From contig CALYLX010000136.1 of the NCBI GenBank assembly GCA_944990035.1, positions 682,001 to 746,000 of the forward strand: a stretch of 64,000 nucleotides of DNA. The letters run 5' to 3'. This document shows, in pieces, positions 1-12,583 of the stretch (positions are counted from its first letter, which is position 1; each line of letters opens with the position of its first letter). The notes below the pieces were generated by a model that saw nothing but the letters and a program-made list of their open reading frames with translations, was not told the origin of the DNA and made no database searches. The stretch is from Clitopilus passeckerianus (Eukaryota; Basidiomycota; Agaricomycetes; Agaricales; Entolomataceae). A program made the position numbers and the translations under genes.

Positions 1-2665
1 AAGGGGTATGTAGGTAATGTTTACAAGGATACGCGCTTGGACACGTACTGGGCATTCCGTGACGCGTAAGATTGTAGTTCCTATTAACGTGACATCCTCT
101 GACCCCAATTACAGCTATAACTCGGCTCGTAAGATCAAACTACAACAGGATGACTATTGCTCTGCTGCACTGTCTGGAAAATGGAATGGGCTCGGCGAAT
201 TCCCCGAGGAACTGCGGTGGGAGGCTTTGGTAGATGTGCTCCGTGGCAGAGTCAAGGTAAACATCTCATTCTATTGCACATTTCACGTGCTGGTACTAAT
301 TTGGTCCATAGATTAATGTCCATTGCTATGAAGCCGTTGATCTAGATGCTCTGGTCAGAGTAAGTGACTTCTCGAATGCGCGTTTTCTGAGCTAATGGTT
401 GTTCATATCCTCTCTAGCTATCCAATGAATTCAAGTTCCCGATTGCTGCTTTCCATCATGCCAGCGAAGCGTATCTTGTTCCAGACCTGCTGAAGAAGGC
501 CTATGGTGAATTTTAAGACCAACTAACATGAATCCCTCTGACCATAAGGATAGGGAAGACTCCTGGCGTGGCTCTATTCGCGACAAATAGCCGGTACGAG
601 CCATCCAACAAAAACTTGGAGAGCATCGTATATTGAACCCTTCACAGTTACAAGCGTGAGGCATACCGTGCATCTGAGTTTGCGCCTCGCATTCTCGCAG
701 AGAACGGTCTAATTGTTCTGATGAAGGTCTGTAACATCAGATACCGTTTGTTCCTGCGGATTCTCATGGTTTCTTTCGTAGAGTGACCACCCTGTTCTCA
801 ATTCTCGCTACCTACTGTATGAGGCTCAACAAGCATACTTCTATGGTTTCCCTGCAAATCTTGCAATCGCTTCTGTCACCAGCAATTCTGCAGAGATTGC
901 CGGCATGGGACATCGTATTGGCTACGTTAGGGAAGGTTGGGATGCTGGTGAGTACCGGATTTGGTGTCACCCTACCTTTGCCTGATATGCTTCTTCTGTC
1001 TAGACCTCGTCATCTGGGATAGTCATCCACTTGCTCTAGGCGCCACTCCTACCCAAGTTTTCATTGACGGCATCCCCAACTGGAGAATGCATACAGCGTT
1101 CGCAAACCAGATGAATTCCAGAAACAGCCGAAAGTTCCCAACTTTGACAAAGAAGCCAAGGAAGCAGTTAAATACGAAGGATTGCCACCACTCAGAACAA
1201 ATGTTTCATCGAGTGAAACGTTTGTTTTCTACAACGTCAAGTCTGTGTATACCAGCAAGTCAGGCGCTATCCACCATTCCTTCTCCGCAAAGGAGGCAGA
1301 AGCTGGAGTAGTGGTTGTCAGGAATGGTGTCGTCGCGTGTTCAGGGAGTCGGTCGAGTTGCTTATTGCCACAGAGCGATGAAGGTGCAACGATGGTTGAC
1401 CTTGAAGGCGGATCCATCTCTCCCGCTCTCGTTTCTTTCGGATCTCCTCTAGGGCTCCAACATATTGACCAGGAAGAATCCACGAATGACGGCGATATCT
1501 TCGACCCACTTACAGATTCCGTCCCCAGCATTCTAGGTGGTGATTCTTCAGTTATCCGAGCTGCTGATGGACTACTCTTTGGAAGTAGAGATGCTCTGTA
1601 GGTTCCCTTCGTCCTATCAAAGTGTTCAATACTGACGTACACAAATGTAGGTTGGCATTCGGAAGCGGGGTAAGTGCAAAGAACCATCGTCAAACACCTG
1701 GTTAGCTGACGAGACGAACAACAGGTAACAACCGCTATCTCTGCGCCCACACACAAAGGGTTCTTCTCTGGATTGGGTGTGTCCTTTTCGACTGGGGCAG
1801 CTCATAAATTGGAGAAAGGTGCCATCCTGGAAGAGATAACGGGCTTGCACGTATCTATTCGCCACCGTTCTGCCACGAGCATCAGCACCCAGATTGCCGC
1901 ACTGCGGCGGCTAATTCTAGGCAAGAAAGAAGGCTCAGCCGGCGAATGGTTCAAACAGGTGACCCAGGTACGTTTTGACATCCATCTTGGTTACATTTAT
2001 TTTACCAAAGGAAAACAGGGAGAAATACCTCTGGTTGTTGAAGCCCACAGCGCCGATATTATTGCATCCTTGATCCTTTTGAAGAAGGAGGTTGAACACT
2101 CGACAAAACTCTCAATGAAGTTGACAATCACAGGTGCAGCTGAGGCTCATTTGCTAGCCGACGAACTTGCCGAAGCTGGAGTTGGTGTCATTCTCAACCC
2201 TCCGCGCCCGTTCCCTTATGTGTGGGAGGACCGTAGAATGTAAGCTAATTCTCGGTCTCTAACCTTGACCATTTCTTGATAATCTTCTAGTCTCCCGGGA
2301 CCACCTCTTACCAAGCAGAATGCGGTTTCAAAACTGGTGTCTGCTGGTGTCGTCGTGGGAGTTGGGTGTGAGGAAATCTGGTCCGCAAGGAATCTGCGCT
2401 TTGATATTGGATGGGTGAGTGGACACTTTGCATTTTAGCAGCAGATGTCTGAATACTCTTTTCCTAGCTTTCCCTCGAGAGCAACGGGTCGCTCAATAGA
2501 GAGGAAGCCCTCGCAATCGGCTCGACTAATTTGCAGAAATTGCTTGGGGCAAGAAGCTCGGAATATGGTGATCTCGTAGCTACGAGGGGCGGTGATCTAT
2601 TGGACATGCAGTCCAAAGTCGTTGGAGCTATATCTCCTCGACAGGGCGTTGCTCATCTATTTTAA
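1..2665 (+). CDS. Amidohydrolase family protein (CE9-like), 5' truncated by the window
   Basis: Several exons give the C-terminal part of a fungal amidohydrolase-type metal-dependent hydrolase; the start lies left of position 1. Visible family blocks are INVHCYEAVDLDALV followed by FHHASEAYLVPDLL (the HHASEA metal-site region, about 315-510), MKSDHPVLNSRYLLYEAQ (about 725-830), and a DLVIWDSHPLALGATP block with FIDGIP (about 1000-1075) that typically closes the amidohydrolase fold. A second, degenerate half follows (about 1160-2665) and ends in GVAHLF and a TAA stop. The protein is probably over 800 residues. The reading frame changes at the CCCC run 1074-1077: adding one C restores IPQLENAYSVRKP and downstream sequence. 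The substrate is unknown; databases often label such proteins carbohydrate esterase family 9 or amidohydrolase. The family call is firm, the reaction is not. Confidence 0.75.
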
Positions 2666-2781
2666 GTAGAACATTTACTGAGATTTTACACTTTGGCCGT
2701 ATTTATATCATTACCATTTTTGGAAATATCCTTGACTGTGGCCTAATTGGTTGGCGCGTCTCTTGCACACCGCCAGTCACG

Positions 2782-5700
2782 ATGAACAAGGGACTAAAGA
2801 AGAATCAGCCGCCGAAGGGCACGAGGCCTATCAGCGACTTCTTCGCGAGAAAATCGTCGTCGTTGACTTCGCAGTCTTCCCTATCGACGCTTGATTCCAC
2901 GCCTCCTGCATCCCAAACCGAACTTACTGGACCAAAGCAGCGCGTTTCGGTGAACTCAAAAGACTCATCGTCGCCGCGCATTTTTGTGGCCGGCAACAGC
3001 CCACGTAAGCCAGCCCAGAAAAACGCGTCAATATCAAGAACCGAGGCCGTGACCAGCCCTGACACGCTCACCTCAAGCTCTGCGATCTGGACACAAACTC
3101 CAGACTCATTTTGTGACACAACAAAAACTAACGGCCGAACCTCCCCTGTCAAACCTCGCAAAAACAAGTTCGATAGCGACTCCGAACACGAGCAGCTTGA
3201 TTCAGTGATTTATGTGGCACGGTCTTTAATGGCTCCCGCATCTCGTCATGGCACGCCTCTCTCAAGGCCACCACCCCTTACTTCTAAGGAAAATCTACTC
3301 CCATGCCCGTCCCAGAATCGTCCTAGAAAGAAACTGCGACTTTCTCCTGAAGCTGCCGGTACCGAGGACAACCGAACCCCAGCAAGACCCGAAGTTATGG
3401 ATGATTGGGAAATCGACACCACGAACACTTTGCATGATACCAATGCAGCTCACTCGCAGGGTGTTCCCGTGGGAACTGTCAAGGCTGACGGAAGCAAGGT
3501 CTCTGCCAAATCGGCAGGAATCGATGTCAAAGCTGACACAGGCGCTTCTGTATTTAATGAAGATGAAAACCTGCTTTCATCTGAACACGTACCTATGGAA
3601 GTTGACGAGCCACAGCCCCCGATACAGAAGCCCTTGATCCGGCGACAAAAGCCGCCCGCATCATCGCTGAAATTAAGGCAAAAGCTTATGCATCTGCCCG
3701 ACTTCAGCCCACCAAGGCACCTGTCCTCGCCTTCCGAGATGAGCTCAGTGATAGCGGCGATGAAGAAGACTGCACGATCATAGCACCCAGCAAAGGAATG
3801 GGGAAATTGTACGTGTTTTGATCCATCGAAACTCCTTGTCCTTCTTACATGTATGGGCAATAACCTAGTCCAACGCGGAACATGAGCCCGAGTCAGCCAG
3901 CGAGACCAAAGCTCTCCATCCCTTCTGGGTCTTCGACCCGGCAAAGCTCCCCTTCACCTGCGACCCCGGCCGACGAATCCATCGCGAAGAATCGTCCACG
4001 GAGGACACTGAAACAGTCTTCACCGTCTCAGAAAGAGCCCAGTCCGGTTTCTGCAACAACTGCGAAACCAAAACCCAAGAAGAAACCCAACCCACTCGAT
4101 GCTCTCATCAAGGAAAAGGAGTTGGCCGACAAAAGGGGTCATGGAGAAGACGCATATCGCCGGGCCGAGGCGGCCATTAGCAAAATGGCTAAGCAACTGG
4201 AGAATGACGACTTCACGGATCTGCGTTACCTGGAGGACGACTCGGATACACGGTCCAACGCTGGTAGTTCCTTGGATGCTGGTCATAAAAGTGATGGTGA
4301 AGGAAGCATTGGAGATTCGGTGGTCAGAAAACGACTATTTGGGGAGGAGCGAGCTGAAGAGATACGCGAGCTGATTGAAGGGGATAAAGCTCGATTGAAA
4401 GACGAGAAAGCCAAAGAAAAGGCTCCTGGGATACCCTTCTGGAAAGTATCTGAGGATAATGGCATGGATATTGACAGCGAGTCCTCCATGCTCGCTCCTC
4501 CTACCGGAACCTTCAGACTGCTCGCAGATGCAGTTAATCGTCAGGGTAAGTCAACGACTGGACTCAGGTTGCCTGTTTTTTAAAAAAACCTCCCATTTCT
4601 TAGACTGGAAGCAAGCGAACTTTGTGCTCACATCTGGTGTACTGCACCTCGGGAACGCTGAGCAACGTGCTGCTGGCATGGTCTATCTCCTAGACTTAGG
4701 TACGTCTCTCAATTATCTACCAGTGAACCTCCACTAAGCTCTTGTCATTAGCTCTCAATTGCCCGGGTTCCTCCATATTCTGTGTTGTACTTCAGTTACT
4801 CGCAGAAGGATGGAAAAGAGGATCACCCTTGAAACTTGGTTTCAGAGATACTGCAAAGGCACTTGCACGCCTTGGAGCTGACCCTTCTGTTTTTACTGCT
4901 ATGGGCTGGACGGTTGAAGGATTCCCTGTCGGCGATCCAGCATTAGCTATTCGTGACCCTCAGTTGTTCCGTTTGATAGAGGTTATTCGGTCCGCGGCAC
5001 GGTAAGTTCGATTGCCCAGTGCCACGTTGAATGATGACTTATGAGCCACATAGGCACCAGCAAGTCTCAAAAGACGACGCATCGCACATCGTTGCAGCCA
5101 TGGTACTGGTTGCTAATGATCCAACTACGTCTTTGGCCATCTACCGCCACCTCGTTGTTGCAACGAACGAGGTATGCAATGCTGTAGCACCCACAAACCA
5201 ACTCTCGATCGACTTTGTGAGTCTCTCTACGCAATTTTAGCTAGAGTTGATGCTTGACTTGAATCAGGAAACTGGGCTTTGTACACACCTTTTGAAGTAT
5301 TCTGCGACCCTGGAACCAATCAACCAAGCAGCCATTGTCAATTTCCTGGCGTCCGGATCCGGTCGGATGCAGCGAATGGTTAGGTGGTTGGCCTTTGGGC
5401 TTATCACTGGTCTCACAATTATCTCTCCTGTGAGCGCGGTCTGAAATCAAGTCTATCAATCCACTGACGTTCTGGATAGGAGAACTACACAGCATTGCCG
5501 GACCTTACACTTATCCTGAAAGAATTCTACAACGATACGCGTTCTAAAACCGACTCATATATCGGGAAGTTTGAAGTAACCCGGGAGACCGACTACGTGG
5601 ACTTCGCCTTTTATATCCAGGTCCTTGTCGCCGCCGTAACAGACATTCCGGGGTATATCGTAAAGGAACGCGATGCCGGTCTGAAGAAGCATGAATCCCC

Positions 5701-5948
5701 TCTTGCCCTTCTCCTCAGGGCACTCGATTCACTGCATTCAGCGATCTGTGAATATTTAGCTTTCTTCTTTATTAACATGACGTCTGACACCTCTCCCTAC
5801 AGCTGACGGGCGAGCTGCTCATATCACGCGTTCAAGAGCAAAAGCCGCTTTGAAACAACTATCCATGAGAATCCATTATCAGCGTACCACCGCGAGCAAG
5901 GAGGTGGGCACTTTGGATTCATACTGGTCTAAAGGCAGGAAGCCATGA
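2782..5948 (+). CDS. Putative SMC5/6-associated protein with CANIN-like (SLF2/Nse6-type) C-terminal region
   Basis: The first about 400 residues are low-complexity, Ser/Pro-rich and basic, with TRPISDFFARKS near the N-terminus, which resembles a PCNA-binding (PIP-like) peptide. A conserved helical region runs from about 4090 to 5940 (DALIKEKELADKRG, then LDWKQANFVLTSGVLHLG, LPDLTLILKEFYNDTR, RAKAALKQLSMRIHYQR). Introns were read at 3809-3868, 4546-4603, about 4699-4751, 5003-5053, about 5218-5267, about 5430-5480 and 5748-5802; the stop is TGA at 5946-5948. The overall plan of a disordered basic N-terminus plus an alpha-helical C-terminus recalls the CANIN domain of SLF2/Nse6-type loaders of SMC5/6, but this is recognised from memory and is not certain. 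The frame breaks at CCCCC 3616-3620; one extra C joins VDEPQPP to DTEALDPATKAARIIAE. If the call is right, it acts in the nucleus in DNA repair. Confidence 0.45.
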
Positions 5949-6113
5949 TATATATCAATTCATTCCAGAACGAGATTGACAACGTTTAGAATTTGTTCAT
6001 CGCATTGACTCTGGAATCACCACGGACTTCTGACAATACTTTGGGCTTCATATTACTTGCCTTTTCTCCCCCTAATTTACAATATACCAATTCATTAGTT
6101 TTGCGAGTCTACT

Positions 6114-7242
6114 CTACATATCATCAAGATCCAAATCAATATCAAATGGTGCCTCCGGCTCGCTCGAGAGTTCTGGCGTATCATTCTTCGTAGAAGTTCC
6201 AGTCGCCGCTTGAGGCTCGACTGAACTACTCGTTTGTGTCTCTGTGCGTTGAAATGGCAGTGTAGAAGTCGCACTGTGCCTCAGGGGCTTCTCAAATGCG
6301 CTCTTTAGGTTCTTCACCTTGACATTTCCGAAACCCGGCAAGTTTCGTAGTTGGTCAGGCGTAGCTTTTGCGATTTGTGCAAAGCTCTAGGGTTGAGGAG
6401 TCATTCCAAGGTTACGGGCAAAGTTGTCTGCTGACTCACTCCAAATGATGTTCGAAGCGTCTCGACATCCGTTTTGTTGACCTTACTGACGTTTGTCAAT
6501 GCTGTCCGTAAGATAGAGTTGTAGTCTGAATCCACTCGTTCCTTGATCATATCAGGGGGCTTGTGTTCGAACTGTTTCAACGTCGATAGATAGTGGCCTG
6601 CCTCTTCAGCACTTGCTCAAATTGACAGATTGTGAAAGGAAGGGAAGGCATAGAAGTCTTACGAAAATGCGACCAGGATAGTAATACTGTTAATGAGGCA
6701 GGTCTGAGGAGACACTCGCATGTCATATGGCGGAGATGAACGAAATTGCGTCGACCATACCTTCGTCAGCTCTCGTATAACATCCCGGTGCTCTGTCTGG
6801 CAACCAAGCTTTTAGCATATACAAATTACAAAAGAAATTGTAACATACGACGTCACACAGAATGAGAAGAATTCTCAAAGTGTACGAATGTTCAAGCTTC
6901 TCAATTCGAAGATGAATGTACTCAGGATGTAGACGGTGATATTTCAGACTTGTTGATCATGGTGAGCCCCGACTAAGCTGAGTAACGTCAGGGAGCAGAA
7001 CAAACCTGAGAAATAATACTCCAGTCGTTCTGCCGACCTGGTAATCCGCGACAATGTCACCGAATTCTTTCCCTACATTTCGGATGTGATCCAGTATAGT
7101 GTTCCCTCGCTGTTCTAGTTGAGAGCTCAGTTTTTTCTTTATCACAAGTTCAACTCGCCTGTAAAGGGCTGACAATCAAGTTGTTGCCAATCCCTGGGAC
7201 TACGGGAGGCAAAGGGGCACCGGTCGTAGATGCAGACGACAT
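6114..7242 (-). CDS. RAD10: DNA excision repair protein Rad10/ERCC1/Swi10
   Basis: Non-catalytic partner of the XPF/Rad1 structure-specific endonuclease, which cuts 5' of lesions in nucleotide excision repair and trims 3' flaps in recombination. Exon 1 begins ATG TCG TCT at 7242 and ends in NNLIVSPLQ; exon 2 continues RGNTILDHIRNVGKEFGD and DYQVGRTTGVLFL, the ERCC1 core fold. Then follow a LHPEYIHLRI-type stretch, NKTDVETLRTSFG, and the helix-hairpin-helix segment LPGFGNVKVKNLKSAFEKP (about 6280-6400), which binds the XPF HhH domain. The tail is acidic (DIDLDLDDM). Intron 1 (7110-7158) has a GC donor (CAG|GCGAGT) and is only 49 nt; GC-AG splicing is needed to keep the invariant QRGN. The gene converges on the possible SMC5/6 factor and lies 209 bp downstream of HDA1 on the same strand. 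Confidence 0.93.
7110..7158 (-). other. GC-AG intron in RAD10
   Basis: Reading the minus strand, exon 1 ends CCTTTACAG and the intron begins GCGAGTTG and ends CTAGAACAG. Removing these 49 bases makes the family-conserved SPLQRGN. The alternative acceptor CTCAACTAG gives a wrong frame, and no GT donor fits. Confidence 0.75.
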
Positions 7243-7451
7243 AGGGAACAAACAACTTCAACCCAACGATCAGCAATGCAGGTAGTGGGCGCCTATCCTT
7301 GCTTACTAACATAAGCGTCTGGATAAGCAACATTTGGTGGCTTAAGCCTTCGGAAAGGGTGCATCGCATCGCTTGAGTTCCATTAACTGTTATCTAATAT
7401 ATAATAATACTACCCCATGAAAGGTGACCGCTATGACGTTCCCTTCACTGG

Positions 7452-10313
7452 TTAGGACTGGAGTCGCTCCTTCACAAACTCATCAATCGCGGGCAGAGCG
7501 GTGGCGAAGAGCTTGATTGGCTGATTTTCATCTGAAATATGGAAATGGAGGCTCAGTGCCTGTCTTTGAATAGAAATGACCTGCATACCGGGTGTGATGG
7601 TATTTGGGACCTTCCTGAAGTGCTTTGGCCTGATTTCAGGACTCCACCACCGATGGGTCGAGGGAAGAACGAGCAATGTGTTCTGCAGGGAAAACATTTT
7701 AAGACAAAGCCAAAGAGAATGAAAGTCTGCCCAACCTGACGGAACCAAGGTGTAATCTCGTCAGACCTGGGTATCATTGGTTCTGTCGTGTGGCCAATGA
7801 CAGTAACCATTGCCTTCACGCTTCTCAACACACTTGTGGCTAGGTGGAGGAAATGATTAGCCAGTGTGATGAAGTAGGAAGATGAAGACTCACTCCGTTT
7901 CATGAGTAGTTCCATTGTAGCCACTACACTGGGACCGTGCCCAATCAAGATGACATTACTTGCCCCAGAAAGCCTGTAAAGGGAGGTTGAGTGCACAGCC
8001 TACATATGGGATCGACATTGCCGGCCGTACGAAACGTAGTTGTCCCAGAGATAGAGTGCAAGTCCCTTCCCATTATCATCGACTGGTTTGCTCCGCTGGC
8101 TACCTGTTAGCTGATGCCTTGGTGAAGAAAGAGACCGTTTACCGTCAAGCTTTGAACAGGTTTTGAATAGAGATTGGCATCTATAAGTGCATAACCTGCT
8201 CTCCTGACCCAATCTACCAAGGCCTTGGTGGAGTCAAGCTATTCCCACTGTCAGCCATGGTAAAAGGAGGAGGCAGGCTGCTGTTACCAGATATGATCGC
8301 TCCACCTCGGCGTCACAAGTCGCATATGATTGCAATTGAAAACGAAGGTTTCCACTGTGTTGGGAGTTATTTTCGAGAATACGGAACGCCAGAAGTTGCA
8401 TACAATTCATGGACGAAGAACACAAGAGTATCGTTTGAAAGAATGTCAGAACTTCAGGGATAGTCAAAGTATGCACTTGTGGATCAGCGGCGTGGAACAT
8501 ACGTCGACATTACTTGAGCATTGTAACGATTTTCCATGTCCGCATTCATTAAGGGAATTTGCATCATCTCGTGCTCCGTGGCAAGATAGTACTGCCTATG
8601 GTTCTTGAGAATCTCTGTTAATGGAAGTCATCGATCAATGGGTACAAGTAGGGAACCATCTTGTGGAATATACCTGGTATTGAGAAGCTGAACTCCTCAT
8701 TGCCTTCTAACAGTGAGTTAAACGGTAGCCCAGAGAAAAATATTTCATATACCGTCGCGGGGTTCACAGGCTTTAGGATCAACACTTTTCCAATATTTGC
8801 TTTGTTCCCTTGCAACAAACCAAACAGTTTCTGTTGCGGATTCGTTGGCGATCATAGGAGGGAGACTTCTGGTGCTTCGCCCAGTAATACTCTTGTTACA
8901 GCAAGCGCAGAGTTCGAGATAGAATCCAGGTTGTAGCCCCCCTTTTAAGCCGCTTTGAGGAAACCAAATGTCATATTCGTAAAGACGGACGCACCTCCAA
9001 CGCAACAACCAGCCTGCCTCCAGCAAGGCCAGAAAGCATATGGGTCATATGTGCATAACCAGCTGGTGACACGAAACAGCCTCCGAGGTCATCTCCTTCT
9101 GCTGCGTCAAAGCCAGCCGATACTATGAGGTAAATTCAATAAGTATTTAGCCATCCCTCGACATATTGCAGACCTACTGATTACTAGGTCGGGTGCAAAT
9201 TCCATCGCAATAGGCATCACCACTTTCTGGAAAGCATAGATATACTCAGGGTCACCCATACCCTCCGATGGCCAGGGAATGTTGATTGAGCTAGGCAAGT
9301 TGTCAATTTCGTGAGCCGGGCTGCTTCCTTCGGAAGCGACTGGATCACTCACTAGCCCAAGCCTGCACCTTCTCCGCAGGATTCCATACCGCCAAATGGA
9401 CCACAAGGGTAGAATGTTCCTCCCTCATACCTGTGGATGGAGATGTACAAAACGCTTGGATCGTCGTTAAATGCTCGCTGAGTGCCATTCCCTACAACGG
9501 CATTTAATAAGAGGAAATCAATCTTTAAAGGGGCTCAAACCATGGTGGACATCCCTTAACGGTTTTATTAAACTTTATTACATCAAATGGCTGGATTGAT
9601 AGGACTAACCAGTCTAAAATCAAAATCTTCTTTAATGGGGTCATTTGCTGAACAACGCGAGCGGCAACGGCGACGTTATTGAAAAAGCAAAAGCCCATAT
9701 GCTCGTCAGGCTCCGCGTGGTGTCCTGGAGGTCTGACGATTGCAAACGTCTTCTTTAACTCTGAACGCGCTACGGCCAGACAGGCTTCAATTGTTCCCCC
9801 ACAACTCAGTAGAGCGGACTCCGTCGTCCCAGATCCGACATATAGAGAAAGTTGTCCGTAGTAATCTTCTGAGTCAATGATCTCTTGCGTCGTCATCTCT
9901 TGATGATAGCGAATTCGTAGATGTAGCCAAGCATTATGCCAAAGATAAACGGATAACTCACTCTGAATGGCCATGACCTTGTCCCAGTGATCTTCACTAT
10001 GCGCGAGCAAGGCTTCATACTTGCGAACTCTTCTGATAGGTATCCATTTCATTCGTTGACTCAACCCATTAGCGCTCAGGATTTCGAAAATCCGAATGAT
10101 GCGTTCAGGTTGTTCTGGGTGCTCGCTCGCGGAGAAGTGTGCACACATTTCGGAAGCGTAAACATATCCAACGGTGTTTTCTAGTGGCTTGGATGGTTCT
10201 GAGAACGCTCGGGGTCTGTCCAGGGCATAAGAGGGATCTGAAGGCCTTGCAGGACCAGCCTTCATGGGGTCATCGACCTCCATGTCGCTAACTGCTGAAG
10301 CCATGTCACACAT
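7452..10313 (-). CDS. HDA1: Class II histone deacetylase Hda1-type, with C-terminal Arb2 domain
   Basis: Zn-dependent lysine deacetylase acting on histones H3 and H2B as the catalytic subunit of an HDA1/Clr3-type repressor complex. The N-terminal catalytic domain shows [14 protein letters not shown], then [20 protein letters not shown] with the tandem catalytic histidines, and ILILDW|DVHH|GNGTQ, where the metal ligands Asp and His sit around two introns near 9550-9610. [18 protein letters not shown] and the [10 protein letters not shown] block follow (about 9100-9300). From about 8230 to the stop is the Arb2-type alpha/beta domain ([35 protein letters not shown]), usual for fungal Hda1. The start may be ATG 10313 or the nearby in-frame ATG at 10304. 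It is divergent from a tetraspan-like gene, sharing a 205 bp promoter interval. Confidence 0.92.
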
Positions 10314-10518
10314 GTGACAAATCTCGGCGTGTCACGTTCTTGACCACGATGTCAAGGCGATCATGACAGTTGCATGCTGCTAAGTCCCATGGAATGGCCC
10401 CAAGCAGGTCCATCCAGATATCACAGCTATGCAGTGTAGGCTTCTTTAAATGATGACTGGAACGTGTTTATCAACTTCACTGTCTCCTGCCAACTGCGGA
10501 CTGGACCTCTAGAAGGTA

Positions 10519-11453
10519 ATGGCCTTTAGTTATAGACGATTGTTTTTCAGCGGGTCGACATGCTGTTGTTGCGTTCCCGTAAGAGTTGGGTTCATCATTC
10601 TTTCTGCACTTGGGATCTTGTTTGGTGGGCTTCTGGCAATTATCCTATGGTTTGAGATTGCTAGTAAGTGCATTCTCACGTTGATTCGGGTGCTGCAGAA
10701 TACCTCACTTCTTAATAGCTCAACCTGATTTATCGTCTGGTTCAAGAACAGCATTTATAGTGGCAGGTCTCGTTGAAACCCTGCTTTTCACAGCATCCGT
10801 ACTGGGGTATGGCTGTTTCGCTGAAATTTGTTGACTACTTATACTAAGGCTTTTGTAGGCTTGTAGGAGCGATTGTCCGAAAGCAACTCTTCGTGCAGAT
10901 CTACACCTATTTCGTTATTGTGCACCTCATACTCAACATCGGCATAGCAGCATACTTGCTCTTCGTCATCTCTCGTTTCTCTGCAAGCGCCACGGTAAAG
11001 GCTTGCCAAGAGACTGTCAAGAATGAACAAGCCAAAGAGCAGTGTACAGGTCTGCTGAACGTCGCACGATGGGTCTATTTCACCGTGGCATCCATTGTGT
11101 TGCTTATAGAACTTTGTAAGTCTCTTGGTCTTGACCCATTGAAGTTCATCAGGTTCACCTGTTCATTAAGATAGCGCTCTTGTAGCGACTCGCTACCTCT
11201 GGCAGCTGAAAGACGAAAAACGCAAGGCAGGTATCGACAAGGAGGATGCATATTCACTTGTTCAGAAGGGGAGAGACCCTCCCTGCGATACCCCTTGGAA
11301 GTTCCCTCGGTGGACCCCATTGCGCATTCACCTTCATATTCGACTGTTGAGTTTGACCCGTACCAATCTACGACCCAGGGGCCCAGTACACATTCATACG
11401 CAACATCTCCAAATACATTAGAATACCATGCTGTCCCAACGCGTAGTGAATAG
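10519..11453 (+). CDS. Four-transmembrane protein (tetraspan/MARVEL-like), function unknown
   Basis: The predicted protein has four hydrophobic helices: VGFIILSALGILFGGLLAII, VAGLVETLLFTASVLGLVG, IYTYFVIVHLILNIGIAAY and ARWVYFTVASIVLLIEL. A CCCC cluster precedes helix 1 (a possible palmitoylation site), and a loop between helices 3 and 4 carries two cysteines (VKACQETV, KEQCTGLL), as in small tetraspan proteins. Introns lie near 10663-10719, 10807-10859 and 11116-11179. The C-terminal tail is polar (PIAHSPSYSTVEFDPYQS) and ends at TAG 11451-11453. Reaching that tail needs either a very short 35-nt intron (GTATCG...TTCAG from 11231) or one extra G in GGGG 11268-11271. No specific family is recognised. 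It is likely a plasma-membrane or endomembrane protein. Confidence 0.65.
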
Positions 11454-11593
11454 AATAACAATTACTGAAAACTCAAGTCGCACGGCTACCAACACTGATT
11501 GGGCGCAGTCTATTGGCTCTGTCATCGAAATTAGCTAATATCTCAGGCTTGCAGAGCTTCGGTGAAGACACACAACAGTCCAGCTCAGATGCC

Positions 11594-12487
11594 ATGCCTG
11601 GACCCTACCATGCTCAACGACAGCATATCATAACCTCTGTATGTTCTTTAGGCTGAAATAGACAGGAAAATGGAATCTAACGTCACTTGAAAAGCTTGAC
11701 ATCCTCCTCTACCAATTGCACACCTTGTCCTTCCTCCTGTCACCATCTATATGGTCTTTCATCTGTCGGCTTCTAGCACAGTTCCAATGCTCAAAACCGA
11801 GGGAGTTTGACACGACTTCGACAAGGACACTAAAATTCTTCTTCGCAAACATATTATTCTTCAACCTATCAAGCTTGTGGTACCATGCCACGCAAGGCAC
11901 GCCAGAAGGTAGAGCCATAATATTAGACTTTATTGGATTAGGTGCGCCATTTCCTGGTCTCAGGATGAGCGAGTGAATCTAACTTGGATTATTTAGCATA
12001 TGTTCCCTCCAAAATACAGCTGCTGGGACTCGACATCCTAATTATTGGTCTCCAGATGATCCTCACAGTGATTGCCTACGAGACATCCTACAACGACGCA
12101 CTTGGCAGTGCAAATGACGATACCCAAGACCTACTTCTTCCAATACCCAGCTCTCCACAAACACCTCTGCTCACCCCGTTGTTCTCCCAGCCTGATACGC
12201 CTCTTCTACCAACATCATCATCCCATACCAAATCATACTTCCCCGAGAGAGAGCCAGAATATGTGATTGACCTCACATTCTCAGCTATAATAGAACGGTT
12301 GCGCCGGCCACCACCCCCATCAGCGGATAATGCAGACGGTGCATTACCTCTACCAACTACAACACCTTGGCCATTACCAGCAGGGATGAGGATGCTCTTG
12401 AGAGCAAGGGGACGATCTATCGCCAATAACGCGGCACAGACGGAAACAAATCCCACCACGACGCTCCCTGGAACATTTCGTCCATGA
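11594..12487 (+). CDS. DUF1746 family membrane protein
   Basis: Three exons: MPGPYHAQRQHIITS from ATG 11594, then LDILLYQLHTLSFLLSPSIW through ILDFIGL, and AYVPSKIQLLGLDILIIGLQ to the TGA at 12487. Introns are at about 11639-11695 and 11941-11997. The two conserved hydrophobic blocks, with LDFIGLA and SKIQLLGLDILI, match the fungal DUF1746 domain. From memory, members include the fission-yeast Dsc4 subunit of the Golgi Dsc E3 ligase complex; that link is family knowledge, not something the sequence proves. The last about 100 residues are disordered and Pro/Thr-rich, with an IDLTFSAIIERL motif and an RARGRS basic patch. It converges on the NDUFAF8-like gene with 96 bp between stops. Confidence 0.75.
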
Positions 12488-12583
12488 CACACACATTCAA
12501 AGAATTTGCTCGCGACCTATCATTGAACACAGCTGTAATGTAGTTTTAATGGGCACTTGATGCGCGAATTAATAAAGATGCAG

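Noticed and set aside
3450..4286. Long open frames on the minus strand opposite the CANIN-like gene
   Set aside because: They have no recognisable motifs and mirror the Ser/Pro-rich codons of the plus-strand gene.
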